From NCBI GenBank assembly GCA_002401295.1, contig NVSR01000081.1, forward strand, positions 1,418 through 9,550: a stretch of 8,133 nucleotides of DNA. Direction: 5' to 3'. Made by a program: the position numbers and the translations under genes. Below are positions 1 through 6,171 of the stretch, in pieces. The notes below the pieces were generated by a model that worked only from the letters and a program-made list of their open reading frames with translations, made no database searches and had not been told where the DNA came from. The DNA is from SAR324 cluster bacterium. Lineage in GTDB: Bacteria; SAR324; XYD2-FULL-50-16. The first letter of the stretch is position 1. Every line of letters starts with the position of its first letter.

Positions 1-106
1 AAGCAGCAACTTTCCCTAATCCTAGCAAGTGCTGCTCTTCTCCTTTTCTACTATCAAAGGTTGCCTTTAGATGATTTTCAAAAGACAATACAATATCATC
101 AAACAT
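1..106 (-). CDS. 5' end of an unidentified gene downstream of the AAA+ ATPase (partial)
   Basis: The last codons and stop of the ATPase gene contain an ATG at 106-104 in a different frame. From it a reading frame stays open for 35 codons to the window edge. It begins MFDDIVLSFENHL and continues with a charged stretch (DSRKGEEQH) and LLGLGKVAA. The start overlaps the ATPase stop by 8 nt, a typical arrangement for translational coupling, so this is probably the next gene of the same operon. There is no signal peptide or membrane segment in the visible part. The family cannot be told from 35 residues. A second nearby ATG (starting at 98) closes after ten codons and is not a credible start. Confidence 0.6.
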   Translation of the reverse strand, partial: MFDDIVLSFENHLKATFDSRKGEEQHLLGLGKVAA

Positions 107-1934
107 TGACTTTATCTTTTAGGTTATCTATTTCCACACTTAGATTTTGGCGATTTATACTCCCTGTTTTGCTGTCCACTACTTTTTTTAAATAGTCGGG
201 AAAGGGGTATTTATCATCAAAACTACCCGTAGAATCAAACCAAGGCAAAAAAGATTTAGAGCTTGTTATTTTTAGGGCGCAATAATCTGCATAAATCATA
301 GAATTTACTTCTCTGACATCTTGCTCACAAATATCTTCTGCAGCAAACAAAACCGTATGCACGGTAAAATCTCCTAGCATTCCTATAGCATTTTGGATGG
401 CCGTTCGAATAAGTCTAGGACTGATTTTCTTTTTATAAAACAAATTGGAGGCTTTATTTAAATCCTTTTTATTAATCGCTAAATCCACCCCATTATTAAG
501 CTCTTTGATAATGGATTGAATGATGGCAGGGTAATCTTCTTTTAAAGGAGACAATACAGGTAAACAAATAAACCGAGACAGCATGGCACTCCCTATTCGC
601 CAAGGACAGTTTGTGGTTCCTATAATCATTGATTTCCCTGCTCGACTTTTGTCTGAAAGTGCTGTTAAGAGGGTAGCCACTACGGAAGCTGTTGCGCCAC
701 TATCCATATCTGAATTGGACCGTTGCATTGGAAAAGCTTCTGTGATCTCATCAATGAAGCCAATATTGGGGTACATTTCTTTGAGTATTTCTTGCTGCTT
801 TCTAGAGCGTTCTTCTGTTTGACCAACATATTGCCCTTTGGGGCTATTCATTTGGAAGAAAGGAACCTTGGAAGAGGCAGAAGCTTTGATGGCCAAATCA
901 GTCTTCCCACTAGAAGGACTGCCAATAAGCAATACATTGAGTGGCGTATGCTGTTTATTCTCTTTAATACCTTCAGCGCATCGTTTTAAAAAGCTCCAAG
1001 CATGTGAAATATTCCGACCTTTTAACTCTACATTTTTAACTCGCTCTGTATTTAAAAGGGTTAGCGTACCTTCTGAAAGAATTTCTATATCCCGTTGTTT
1101 CTGCTCGGTTAATAGCCCTGCTTGAATGATGTTGTTTCCCAAATTTTTATTATTTACAAAGTGAGAAGAGCGAACAATACGCTCAATTCCTTTATTGGGG
1201 GTATTGCAAGTTAAATTGGCAACAATTGTATTATCCAAACCTTGCTCAAAAACAGCTTGATTGTATTTATTTCGAAGCGTTCTCAAAAATATTTCTTTAG
1301 CGTCTTTATTAGGATAAGCCAACTTGACCATAGGCAGTTCATCAATAATCAAGTTATCGACATGATTCTCTAAGCCATTTAAAATGACATAATTTTGGCA
1401 GTCTTTTAATCGCTCTGAGTTAGCAAATAAGAAAGTTGCCTCACTAGCAATTATTTGAGGGTCAGATTGTCCGCCTCCTTGTCTTTTGGGCATTAAATGC
1501 TCTGTAAATTCAAATAGGATGCAAAACTTGATGGGCTTACCTGCTAATTTAATGGTACATTCGTCTATTGCTACCCCAAACAAGCTTCTCATAGCATGCA
1601 AAAAATCATTCGCATTTTGAGAGCGATAGGAATTAATATTAACCCCTTTATTAATCAAATAGTCTCTAATTCTACTTGATACATCAGGGTTTAGTCCTCG
1701 AAAAACTTGTTGGCTCGTCCGATCAAGACTAATCAAAGGACCTGCTGCCAGGCTATAAGAAAGTACCAATAGTTGATGCTCTTGCAAGGCGTGGTCATGA
1801 AGAATATCTTTAAGTTGTAGAATTTGGTCACTATTAGGTATAACATCTAAGTCGTATAAAGAACGTCCTGTTAAATGAATCACAGGTACCCCTTCAATGT
1901 AAGGTTTTAATATGGTATGAATGGTATCTGACAT
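99..1934 (-). CDS. AAA+ ATPase, Ycf46-like two-module architecture
   Basis: Predicted cytoplasmic AAA+ ATPase of 611 residues. The C-terminal half carries a full active set: Walker A GSPSSGKT at 338-345, Walker B IGFIDE at 391-396, a sensor-1 region IIGTTN at 437-442, a likely arginine finger R454 in MLSRF, and a sensor-2-like SPRLIR at 505-510. The N-terminal 330 residues have no P-loop. Residues 165-220 (ATFLFANSERLKD, then NYVILNGLENHVDN, then ELPMVKLAYP) resemble the degenerate first AAA module of Ycf46-type proteins, where a sensor-1-like strand is followed by a proline-containing loop. A short linker with AWSFLKRCAEG (311-322) before the P-loop also recalls that family. I chose ATG at 1934, 2 nt after the upstream stop, over the in-frame TTG at 1940, which overlaps that stop. 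The ATPase activity is well supported; the Ycf46 link is inference from motif layout. The substrate is unknown, but the neighbouring vWA and membrane proteins are the obvious partners. Confidence 0.88.
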   Translation of the reverse strand: MSDTIHTILKPYIEGVPVIHLTGRSLYDLDVIPNSDQILQLKDILHDHALQEHQLLVLSYSLAAGPLISLDRTSQQVFRGLNPDVSSRIRDYLINKGVNINSYRSQNANDFLHAMRSLFGVAIDECTIKLAGKPIKFCILFEFTEHLMPKRQGGGQSDPQIIASEATFLFANSERLKDCQNYVILNGLENHVDNLIIDELPMVKLAYPNKDAKEIFLRTLRNKYNQAVFEQGLDNTIVANLTCNTPNKGIERIVRSSHFVNNKNLGNNIIQAGLLTEQKQRDIEILSEGTLTLLNTERVKNVELKGRNISHAWSFLKRCAEGIKENKQHTPLNVLLIGSPSSGKTDLAIKASASSKVPFFQMNSPKGQYVGQTEERSRKQQEILKEMYPNIGFIDEITEAFPMQRSNSDMDSGATASVVATLLTALSDKSRAGKSMIIGTTNCPWRIGSAMLSRFICLPVLSPLKEDYPAIIQSIIKELNNGVDLAINKKDLNKASNLFYKKKISPRLIRTAIQNAIGMLGDFTVHTVLFAAEDICEQDVREVNSMIYADYCALKITSSKSFLPWFDSTGSFDDKYPFPDYLKKVVDSKTGSINRQNLSVEIDNLKDKVNV

Positions 1935-1936
1935 AA

Positions 1937-2812
1937 TCAAAAGTTGAAGTTTTTAATTTTTTCTAATTCATAAGCAGGGCTATTGCTAATAGAGCGTTCT
2001 TCATCAAAAATTTGGTCGGGCTGAATAGCCTTTTTCATATAAGGCTTTTTTATGCGCCCTTTTTCCAATAGTCGTTCTTTTTTACACTGGTATTTGCCTT
2101 CATAAATAACACCTTGTTTTTTTAACTCTTGGCTAAACCTATTTTGAAGATGAGTACTCTCTTTTTCTGATAAACCAAAAACCTCTGTCGTCATATTGAC
2201 GTTTTCTTTACCATGCTCTTGGACGACCTCTATTTCTGTAATTAATTGAGTTTGATTCTTAGCCTTTGTTACCACTCTCATGATATTGTTATCCATCATT
2301 TTAGTACTGACTGTAGCAAAGCCCATATTCACAGATACTTTAGAACAGACTGTTGCCAAATTAGAAACAAAAACTGCTTCATGTTGCTTTTGGGCTATTT
2401 TAGTCGCTATATTAACCGCCTTTGTAAGTGCTAATCTATCCTTTGATAATAGAATCTTGGAAATAGCAGTTGTGATCAAGGGAACATCCTTTACAGTATA
2501 ATTTGAGATAGTCGCAATTGCCGCAATCTTTTGAGCTTTCAAAGAAGTAACTCCTTTATTAGAAGCTGTTTTGATGGCATTGGATTGAAGAATAGTCATT
2601 TTTTTTGCTATTTGAGGCACAGCAGCAAGAATAGAAGGCTTAATCAATGCTCCTGTGTCCTTTAAAACGGCATGCACAACCGTTTGAGTTTTCTCTTGAA
2701 AAGAGTTTGAAATTGATTGTACCACCTGTCCTATTGTTCTGATTGGAACAGCATTCTGTATACTCGCTATTTTAACTTGTATTACTTCTGGTCTACATTT
2801 TACACCCGACAT
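1937..2812 (-). CDS. Soluble helical protein of unknown family, AAA+ partner candidate
   Basis: I do not recognise this 291-residue protein. It has no signal peptide and no membrane segment. Residues 1-170 are rich in A, V, I, K, S and T with amphipathic spacing, suggesting a long helical region. Residues 190-245 look like a separate small alpha/beta unit: an EIEVV strand, a GKENVNM turn, EVFGLSEKES, a helix (LQNRFSQELKKQG) and a VIYEGKY strand. That layout faintly recalls the small DUF2997-type proteins that I remember being found near Ycf46-like ATPases; this is a weak impression, not an assignment. The tail (245-291) is basic, then acidic, and probably flexible. The start is ATG at 2812, with AGGA about 7 nt upstream and 17 nt after the previous stop. 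The stop lies 2 nt before the ATPase ATG, so the two products are probably made together. Confidence 0.82.
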   Translation of the reverse strand: MSGVKCRPEVIQVKIASIQNAVPIRTIGQVVQSISNSFQEKTQTVVHAVLKDTGALIKPSILAAVPQIAKKMTILQSNAIKTASNKGVTSLKAQKIAAIATISNYTVKDVPLITTAISKILLSKDRLALTKAVNIATKIAQKQHEAVFVSNLATVCSKVSVNMGFATVSTKMMDNNIMRVVTKAKNQTQLITEIEVVQEHGKENVNMTTEVFGLSEKESTHLQNRFSQELKKQGVIYEGKYQCKKERLLEKGRIKKPYMKKAIQPDQIFDEERSISNSPAYELEKIKNFNF

Positions 2813-2829
2813 ATAATTCCTGTTTTAGA

Positions 2830-4017
2830 TTAAAAAAATGGTGGCGCACCTGGATTGCCTGTATCATCAGCAAATGCCATTTCAGGCGCATCTTCTTGAG
2901 GCATATTAGGTATTCCTTCAACCGTTGGAATGTTCTCGCCTGTTATAATTCCTTTATGTAAATTAGTTGCTACTGTTGGCTCAGAGGAGGATAAAACAAT
3001 TCGGCCTAATAAATTTCGTATATAGACCAAGACCCATTCAGGAACAACCGATAAATAGTCTCGATCCATATCAATCAACCCATCACCATTCAAAAGCTCA
3101 TTCCTGTACTTCATCACATAATTGGAGTACAACTGAACAAAAATACCTGCCGATTTACTCAATTCCTCTTTTAGATTAAAGTTGGCTTGATTAAGTTGTT
3201 CTTTTTGCTGCAACATTCCTACTGATTGCAGCAGTCCACCTAAAGATTTTTTATTCATTAATTGAGGTCGAATTTGTCGTACATAAGTCCAACTTCTGAT
3301 AATTTCTTGGGCTTTTTGAATTATATTTACATGACATACAATTGCTGCCACCATAACCACCAAAGTTTTGCCTAAGAACAAACTCACATCAGCTTGATTG
3401 ACATGGGTATAACTTTTCATATTTAGATAAGCAATCAAAGACATCAAGGGTAGAATTAATATAATCCCATACTGTTTTAAGGTTTTCCAAATGGAGACTT
3501 TCATTAAATCAATAAAAGTGGATAATGGAGCGATTACGTACAACCTTAACCACTGTGGATAGCTATCATATTGACTGCTCTGCGCTCGTTGATAATTCGA
3601 AGAACTACTTTCTTCTAGCAACAAAGAAATACCTATTTCACAACTAACCAGCGATATAGAAAATAGAATCGTTAGTACAAAAGGAAGATAAGGCGTTATT
3701 CCTCCAAATAAATCTTCAGTAATAATGGTGTCTAAAATGGCAACAATAGCCTCAAAGGAAATAATAAAATCAAATATCACTGCAAATAAAGTAATCGCTA
3801 AAACGCCCCTATTTCTATTGTACTCTTGCGCATTTAATAGAGAATCCAAAGAGTAGGTATTATCTACTGCCAAGCGATTGATTTTTTTCTTTAGCGCATG
3901 GTATTCATCCCTGTTTTTTACAATTTTAGAAGCGATTTGAAACAACTTCATTGCTTGTTTGTATAATGCCTTTTGTTCTCCCGTTCTCTCATCAAATAAA
4001 CCACGAAACCAATTCAT
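2830..4017 (-). CDS. Four-helix inner-membrane protein of unknown family
   Basis: A 395-residue integral membrane protein I cannot assign. Residues 1-70 are a charged, helical cytosolic-type segment (RTGEQKALYKQ, DEYHALKKKINR). Four hydrophobic stretches follow at about 71-95, 109-134, 183-200 and 212-234. Acidic residues sit within or beside the first two (D83, E89, E127). A positive segment follows the last helix (RSWTYVRQIRPQLMNKK), then a soluble domain of about 110 residues, and a Pro/Gly/Asp-rich tail ending GNPGAPPFF. With four helices, both ends should lie on the same side, probably the cytoplasm given the basic flanks. I chose ATG at 4017, one base after the upstream stop. The in-frame ATG at 4053 would add 12 residues and overlap the vWA gene by 35 nt, with no better ribosome site. 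Its place between the vWA and ATPase genes suggests it links an envelope component to a cytosolic motor (inference). Confidence 0.85.
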   Translation of the reverse strand: MNWFRGLFDERTGEQKALYKQAMKLFQIASKIVKNRDEYHALKKKINRLAVDNTYSLDSLLNAQEYNRNRGVLAITLFAVIFDFIISFEAIVAILDTIITEDLFGGITPYLPFVLTILFSISLVSCEIGISLLLEESSSSNYQRAQSSQYDSYPQWLRLYVIAPLSTFIDLMKVSIWKTLKQYGIILILPLMSLIAYLNMKSYTHVNQADVSLFLGKTLVVMVAAIVCHVNIIQKAQEIIRSWTYVRQIRPQLMNKKSLGGLLQSVGMLQQKEQLNQANFNLKEELSKSAGIFVQLYSNYVMKYRNELLNGDGLIDMDRDYLSVVPEWVLVYIRNLLGRIVLSSSEPTVATNLHKGIITGENIPTVEGIPNMPQEDAPEMAFADDTGNPGAPPFF

Positions 4018-4018
4018 A

Positions 4019-4834
4019 TTACTTACTTTTTTCAAAAGATAATTTAATAGCATTTTCTAAAGAAACAACTCGTTCATAATCAACCTCCTCTTCATCCAAA
4101 CTATTTTCTCTATTGTCACTTGCATTGTCAGCACAATTAATCAAATAGACAGTAGGAAAAGAAGCCATAGGGCTATAAGAAGCCCTTTTTTGCGTATGTT
4201 GAGCATCTGTAATTAAAAATAGGTAATTGTCTGTTATTGGATTAAAGGCAGCGATTAATTGCTCCTGAAAAAACGTTTCACTTACATTAAATGCCCCCCA
4301 TAAATCAGTACGATGACTAGATTTTGTTTTATAAGGTTCTATTAGAATTTTCAATTTTTCTTGAAATTCGCTCATTGTATTGGTTCTAGCAATACTATCC
4401 TTTTGATACAAAACCAAAGCCTCCTGATAAGCTTTTCGCTGCTTTGCTCTACTGACTGTAGTTCCCATATTTTCACCTCTTTTAGGGCGCTTTATATTCA
4501 ACAATTCTAACCGAACAGGTGGTCTATCATCTGAATAAGAATCAATCAATCCAAATTCCAATACAGCAGCCTGTTTCCCAATTGTTTTTTCTTGAATTAG
4601 TGCTATAATTGTTTTCATATTCCGTTCTATTTCTTCATAAGGAACACAAGTTTTGGTTCTGCTTCCTGATACATCGAGCCAAACAGCTCCTCGCCACGTA
4701 GGTGGTAAAGGTTCTGCTGGTTTAGGACAAAAATAACAAAAAGCAGACTTTGAATTTTTACAGTTGTCACAATTCCACAGATAACCTTGATAGGCAACAA
4801 AGCCTATCACAAACAAAAAAATGAGCTTACGCAT
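4019..4834 (-). CDS. Membrane-anchored or exported vWA-like protein with MIDAS motif and four-cysteine cluster
   Basis: A 271-residue protein with an N-terminal hydrophobic segment (about 3-20) after MRK, which serves as a signal peptide or a membrane anchor. Directly after it come C22, C25, C33 and C36 as CxxC-x7-CxxC, a zinc-ribbon-like spacing, then a proline-rich linker (37-46). The rest reads as a von Willebrand A-like domain: a strand ending in DVSGS gives D54, S56 and S58 of a MIDAS metal site, T176 or D177 in HRTDLWGAF fits its threonine position, and D210 in YLFLITDAQ fits its last aspartate. An insert at 115-150 is highly basic. vWA domains bind protein partners through a divalent metal and are often paired with AAA+ ATPases. 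This is the first gene of the compact run, with a possible promoter upstream. A lipoprotein is unlikely, because the first cysteine does not sit in a lipobox. Confidence 0.83.
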   Translation of the reverse strand: MRKLIFLFVIGFVAYQGYLWNCDNCKNSKSAFCYFCPKPAEPLPPTWRGAVWLDVSGSRTKTCVPYEEIERNMKTIIALIQEKTIGKQAAVLEFGLIDSYSDDRPPVRLELLNIKRPKRGENMGTTVSRAKQRKAYQEALVLYQKDSIARTNTMSEFQEKLKILIEPYKTKSSHRTDLWGAFNVSETFFQEQLIAAFNPITDNYLFLITDAQHTQKRASYSPMASFPTVYLINCADNASDNRENSLDEEEVDYERVVSLENAIKLSFEKSK

Positions 4835-4913
4835 AAGTACTATTTCTTATTTCATTTTTAAATCAATTTCCTATAACTCAAAACATAGTATCGCAAAACT
4901 TAAAGTACTATTT
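4835..4913. repeat. 11-bp direct repeat (aagtactattt) flanking the operon leader
   Basis: The same 11 bases, aagtactattt on the plus strand, occur at 4835-4845, abutting the start codon of the vWA gene, and at 4903-4913, between the two boxes of the candidate promoter. Each copy holds the 6-bp palindrome AGTACT. The placement would suit an operator pair, but the repeat is short and no regulator gene is visible nearby. Confidence 0.4.
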
Positions 4914-4924
4914 TGGTGCTCCAA
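4894..4924 (-). promoter_or_regulatory. Candidate Bacteroidota-type promoter for the vWA-AAA operon
   Basis: Reading the minus strand, TTG at 4924-4922 is followed after 19 nt by TAAGTTTTG at 4902-4894. This approximates the Bacteroidota -33 TTG and -7 TAnnTTTG pair, with one extra T in the -7 box. Transcription would start near 4888, giving a leader of about 54 nt before the ATG at 4834. A second -7-like word, TATGTTTTG, lies at 4887-4879 but has no TTG at the right distance. In AT-rich DNA such matches arise by chance, so this is only a candidate. Confidence 0.33.
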
Positions 4925-4926
4925 TC

Positions 4927-4953
4927 AAGCCATAACCTTGGCCTACATGGCTT
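4927..4953. repeat. Inverted repeat with 7-bp stem in the 4835-5041 gap
   Basis: The arms aagccat (4927-4933) and atggctt (4947-4953) pair perfectly around a 13-nt loop. The hairpin lies about 90 nt after the stop of the sorting-domain gene and just upstream of the candidate promoter. No T-run follows either arm, so it does not look like a normal intrinsic terminator. It may still end or attenuate transcription, or be chance. The rest of the 207-nt gap holds no gene. Confidence 0.35.
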
Positions 4954-5041
4954 CCTATTCAAAACCATTTAGACATAGCTTCTCCTTCCCTCTATCATAA
5001 AGACAGAAGACAAGATTAATTCCGCATAGCACTTAAACCCC

Positions 5042-5788
5042 TTATTCTACAACTTCCAATTTTTTAGTAATTACCTGTTTTTTGTCTCCTTCAAAAATTA
5101 TCCTAATAAAATAGGCCCCAGAACTAAGTTCATCCACATCTAGTTTCCAATACCTCCTAGAGGTCTTTTGAATAGGAATACCAATCAATCTGCCAGACGC
5201 ATCATATATTTCTAAACGCACTACTTCTGAGATAGAGTTTATTTCTACAGTAACCTCTTGCTGATTAGAAGGATTAGGAAATACTCTAATATCGTCCATG
5301 AAACAATCATCCAAATTGATTGCTTTCATTTTTGAATAACTGTACGTATCATCCAAATCTACTGACTTGAGTCGATAGTAATTGGTGCCCTTGACTGGGT
5401 CAGGATGGACATAACCATAATTCTGAATAGAAGTACTATTCCCTGCAGCTTCTACACGCTCAATCATTCTAAAGTCTATTGCATCATAGGAATATTGCAC
5501 TTCAAAGTGACTGGTGTTTATCTCGGAAGCTGTACTCCAAGTTAAAGTTGTTTCACAATCATTTTTTATAACATTAAAATCTGTTATTTCGACAGGTAGA
5601 CTCCCATTGTTTGCGCTTGTAATGACTTGGGTTACTCTGTTGCCTACTGCGTCATAGGTATAGGTTATTTGCGTACCAGTTGTATAGGTTACGCTTGTGA
5701 TACGATTTTGGTTGTCATGGGTTAGGGCTTGGGCGTTTGTAAAAGAACAATAGAAAATAGAAAAACTAATTATTAATATTGTTTTCAT
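5042..5788 (-). CDS. Secreted protein with one YD-repeat unit and type IX secretion C-terminal sorting domain
   Basis: A 248-residue exported protein. Residues 1-19 form a signal peptide (MKT, a hydrophobic core, then FTNA before Q20). Residues 21-58 are a single RHS/YD unit, with HDNQNRITSVTY and YTYDAVGNRVTQ as its signature. Residues 64-157 look like a fibronectin-like beta domain common in Bacteroidota surface proteins (LPVEITDFNV, TLTWSTASEINTSHFEVQYS, GTNYYRLKSVD). Residues 168-248 form a type A sorting domain: RVFPNPS, EIYDASGRLI, LSSGAYFIRI and the end KKLEVVE. Such domains direct export across the outer membrane and are usually cleaved, leaving the protein attached to the surface or released. 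The ATG at 5788 lies inside the last codons of the small gene upstream (23-nt overlap), so expression is probably coupled to the RHS toxin locus. The lone YD unit may be a remnant of an RHS gene or an adaptor that interacts with the neighbouring shell; the sequence does not decide. Confidence 0.85.
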   Translation of the reverse strand: MKTILIISFSIFYCSFTNAQALTHDNQNRITSVTYTTGTQITYTYDAVGNRVTQVITSANNGSLPVEITDFNVIKNDCETTLTWSTASEINTSHFEVQYSYDAIDFRMIERVEAAGNSTSIQNYGYVHPDPVKGTNYYRLKSVDLDDTYSYSKMKAINLDDCFMDDIRVFPNPSNQQEVTVEINSISEVVRLEIYDASGRLIGIPIQKTSRRYWKLDVDELSSGAYFIRIIFEGDKKQVITKKLEVVE

Positions 5789-6171
5789 AATATTTTAATA
5801 CTTTTATTTTTTCGTTAAAATATAAATTTAGTGCCTTGGGTATTCTATTTATTATTTCCTCATAATGGTTTAAGTCGACACATAGTTCCTTATATCCCCA
5901 AATAGCAGATTTATTAAATGGATAAACCCCATCACATTCATCATATACTTTAAAATTCCAGTTTGGTGGAATTAAAATATCTGTAATAGTAAAAAGTTGT
6001 AAAGGATAAAAGTTGGGTTTGCTATTCTCATCTATTAAAAACCAAAATTGATTATTAGTTAGAAGTAGTCCTATAACAAAATATTCTTTTTTTTTTAATT
6101 AAACCAAAATTGAAATCTGGTACATCAGAAGAGACTTTGTTCGGGTTGTTACTGTGACATAATATCTTCAT
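5766..6171 (-). CDS. Probable immunity gene of the RHS toxin, split by a frame change at an A10 run
   Basis: The ATG at 6171-6169 shares one base with the RHS stop (TAATG). Frame 1 reads MKILCHSNNPNKVSSDVPDF and on to IKKK, then leaves the useful frame at ten A residues and stops at 6055 after 38 residues. If nine A are counted, reading continues as EYFVIGLLLTNNQFWFLIDE through PNFYPLQLFTITDILIPPNW, SAIWGYKELCVDL and EEIINRIPKAL, ending at a TAG at 5768-5766: 134 residues in all. The downstream frame of about 105 codons has no ATG, so it cannot easily be an independent gene. The composite looks like the small single-domain proteins I recall behind Bacteroidota polymorphic toxins (a tryptophan-rich FWFLIDE strand, LFTITDILIP, GYKEL, then a C-terminal helix); this family impression is from memory. 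Position directly after an RHS toxin tip supports an immunity role. The split may be a sequencing error, a mutation, or slippage at the A-run. Confidence 0.72.
6087..6096 (-). repeat. A10 homopolymer run inside the immunity gene
   Basis: Ten consecutive T on the plus strand give A10 on the coding strand at codons 26-29. The two halves of the gene are in register only if the run is read as 9 (or 12) A. Runs of nine or more A are known to promote RNA polymerase slippage and replication slippage in bacteria, and are also frequent sites of read or assembly error. Confidence 0.95.

Noticed and set aside
583..1125. Three overlapping plus-strand open frames opposite the ATPase gene
   Set aside because: They lie opposite a gene with full AAA+ motifs, overlap each other in different frames and encode no recognisable domain.
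99..1934. Assignment of the ATPase as MoxR in a Bat-type operon
   Set aside because: The long P-loop-free N-terminal half and the motif layout do not fit MoxR proteins, which are about 320 residues with the AAA module near the N-terminus.
2246..3179. Short plus-strand open frames opposite the helical and membrane protein genes
   Set aside because: All are shadows of well-supported minus-strand genes, with cysteine- and histidine-rich translations typical of antisense frames.
4015..4053. ATG at 4053 as the start of the membrane protein
   Set aside because: It would overlap the vWA gene by 35 nt with no ribosome site; ATG at 4017 sits one base after that gene's stop.
4927..4953. Inverted repeat as an intrinsic terminator
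   Set aside because: The stem is only 7 bp with a 13-nt loop and no T-run on either strand; kept as a plain inverted repeat.
4959..4976. Strong AGGAG ribosome-like site followed by an ATG in the gap
   Set aside because: The frame is only five codons long before a stop.
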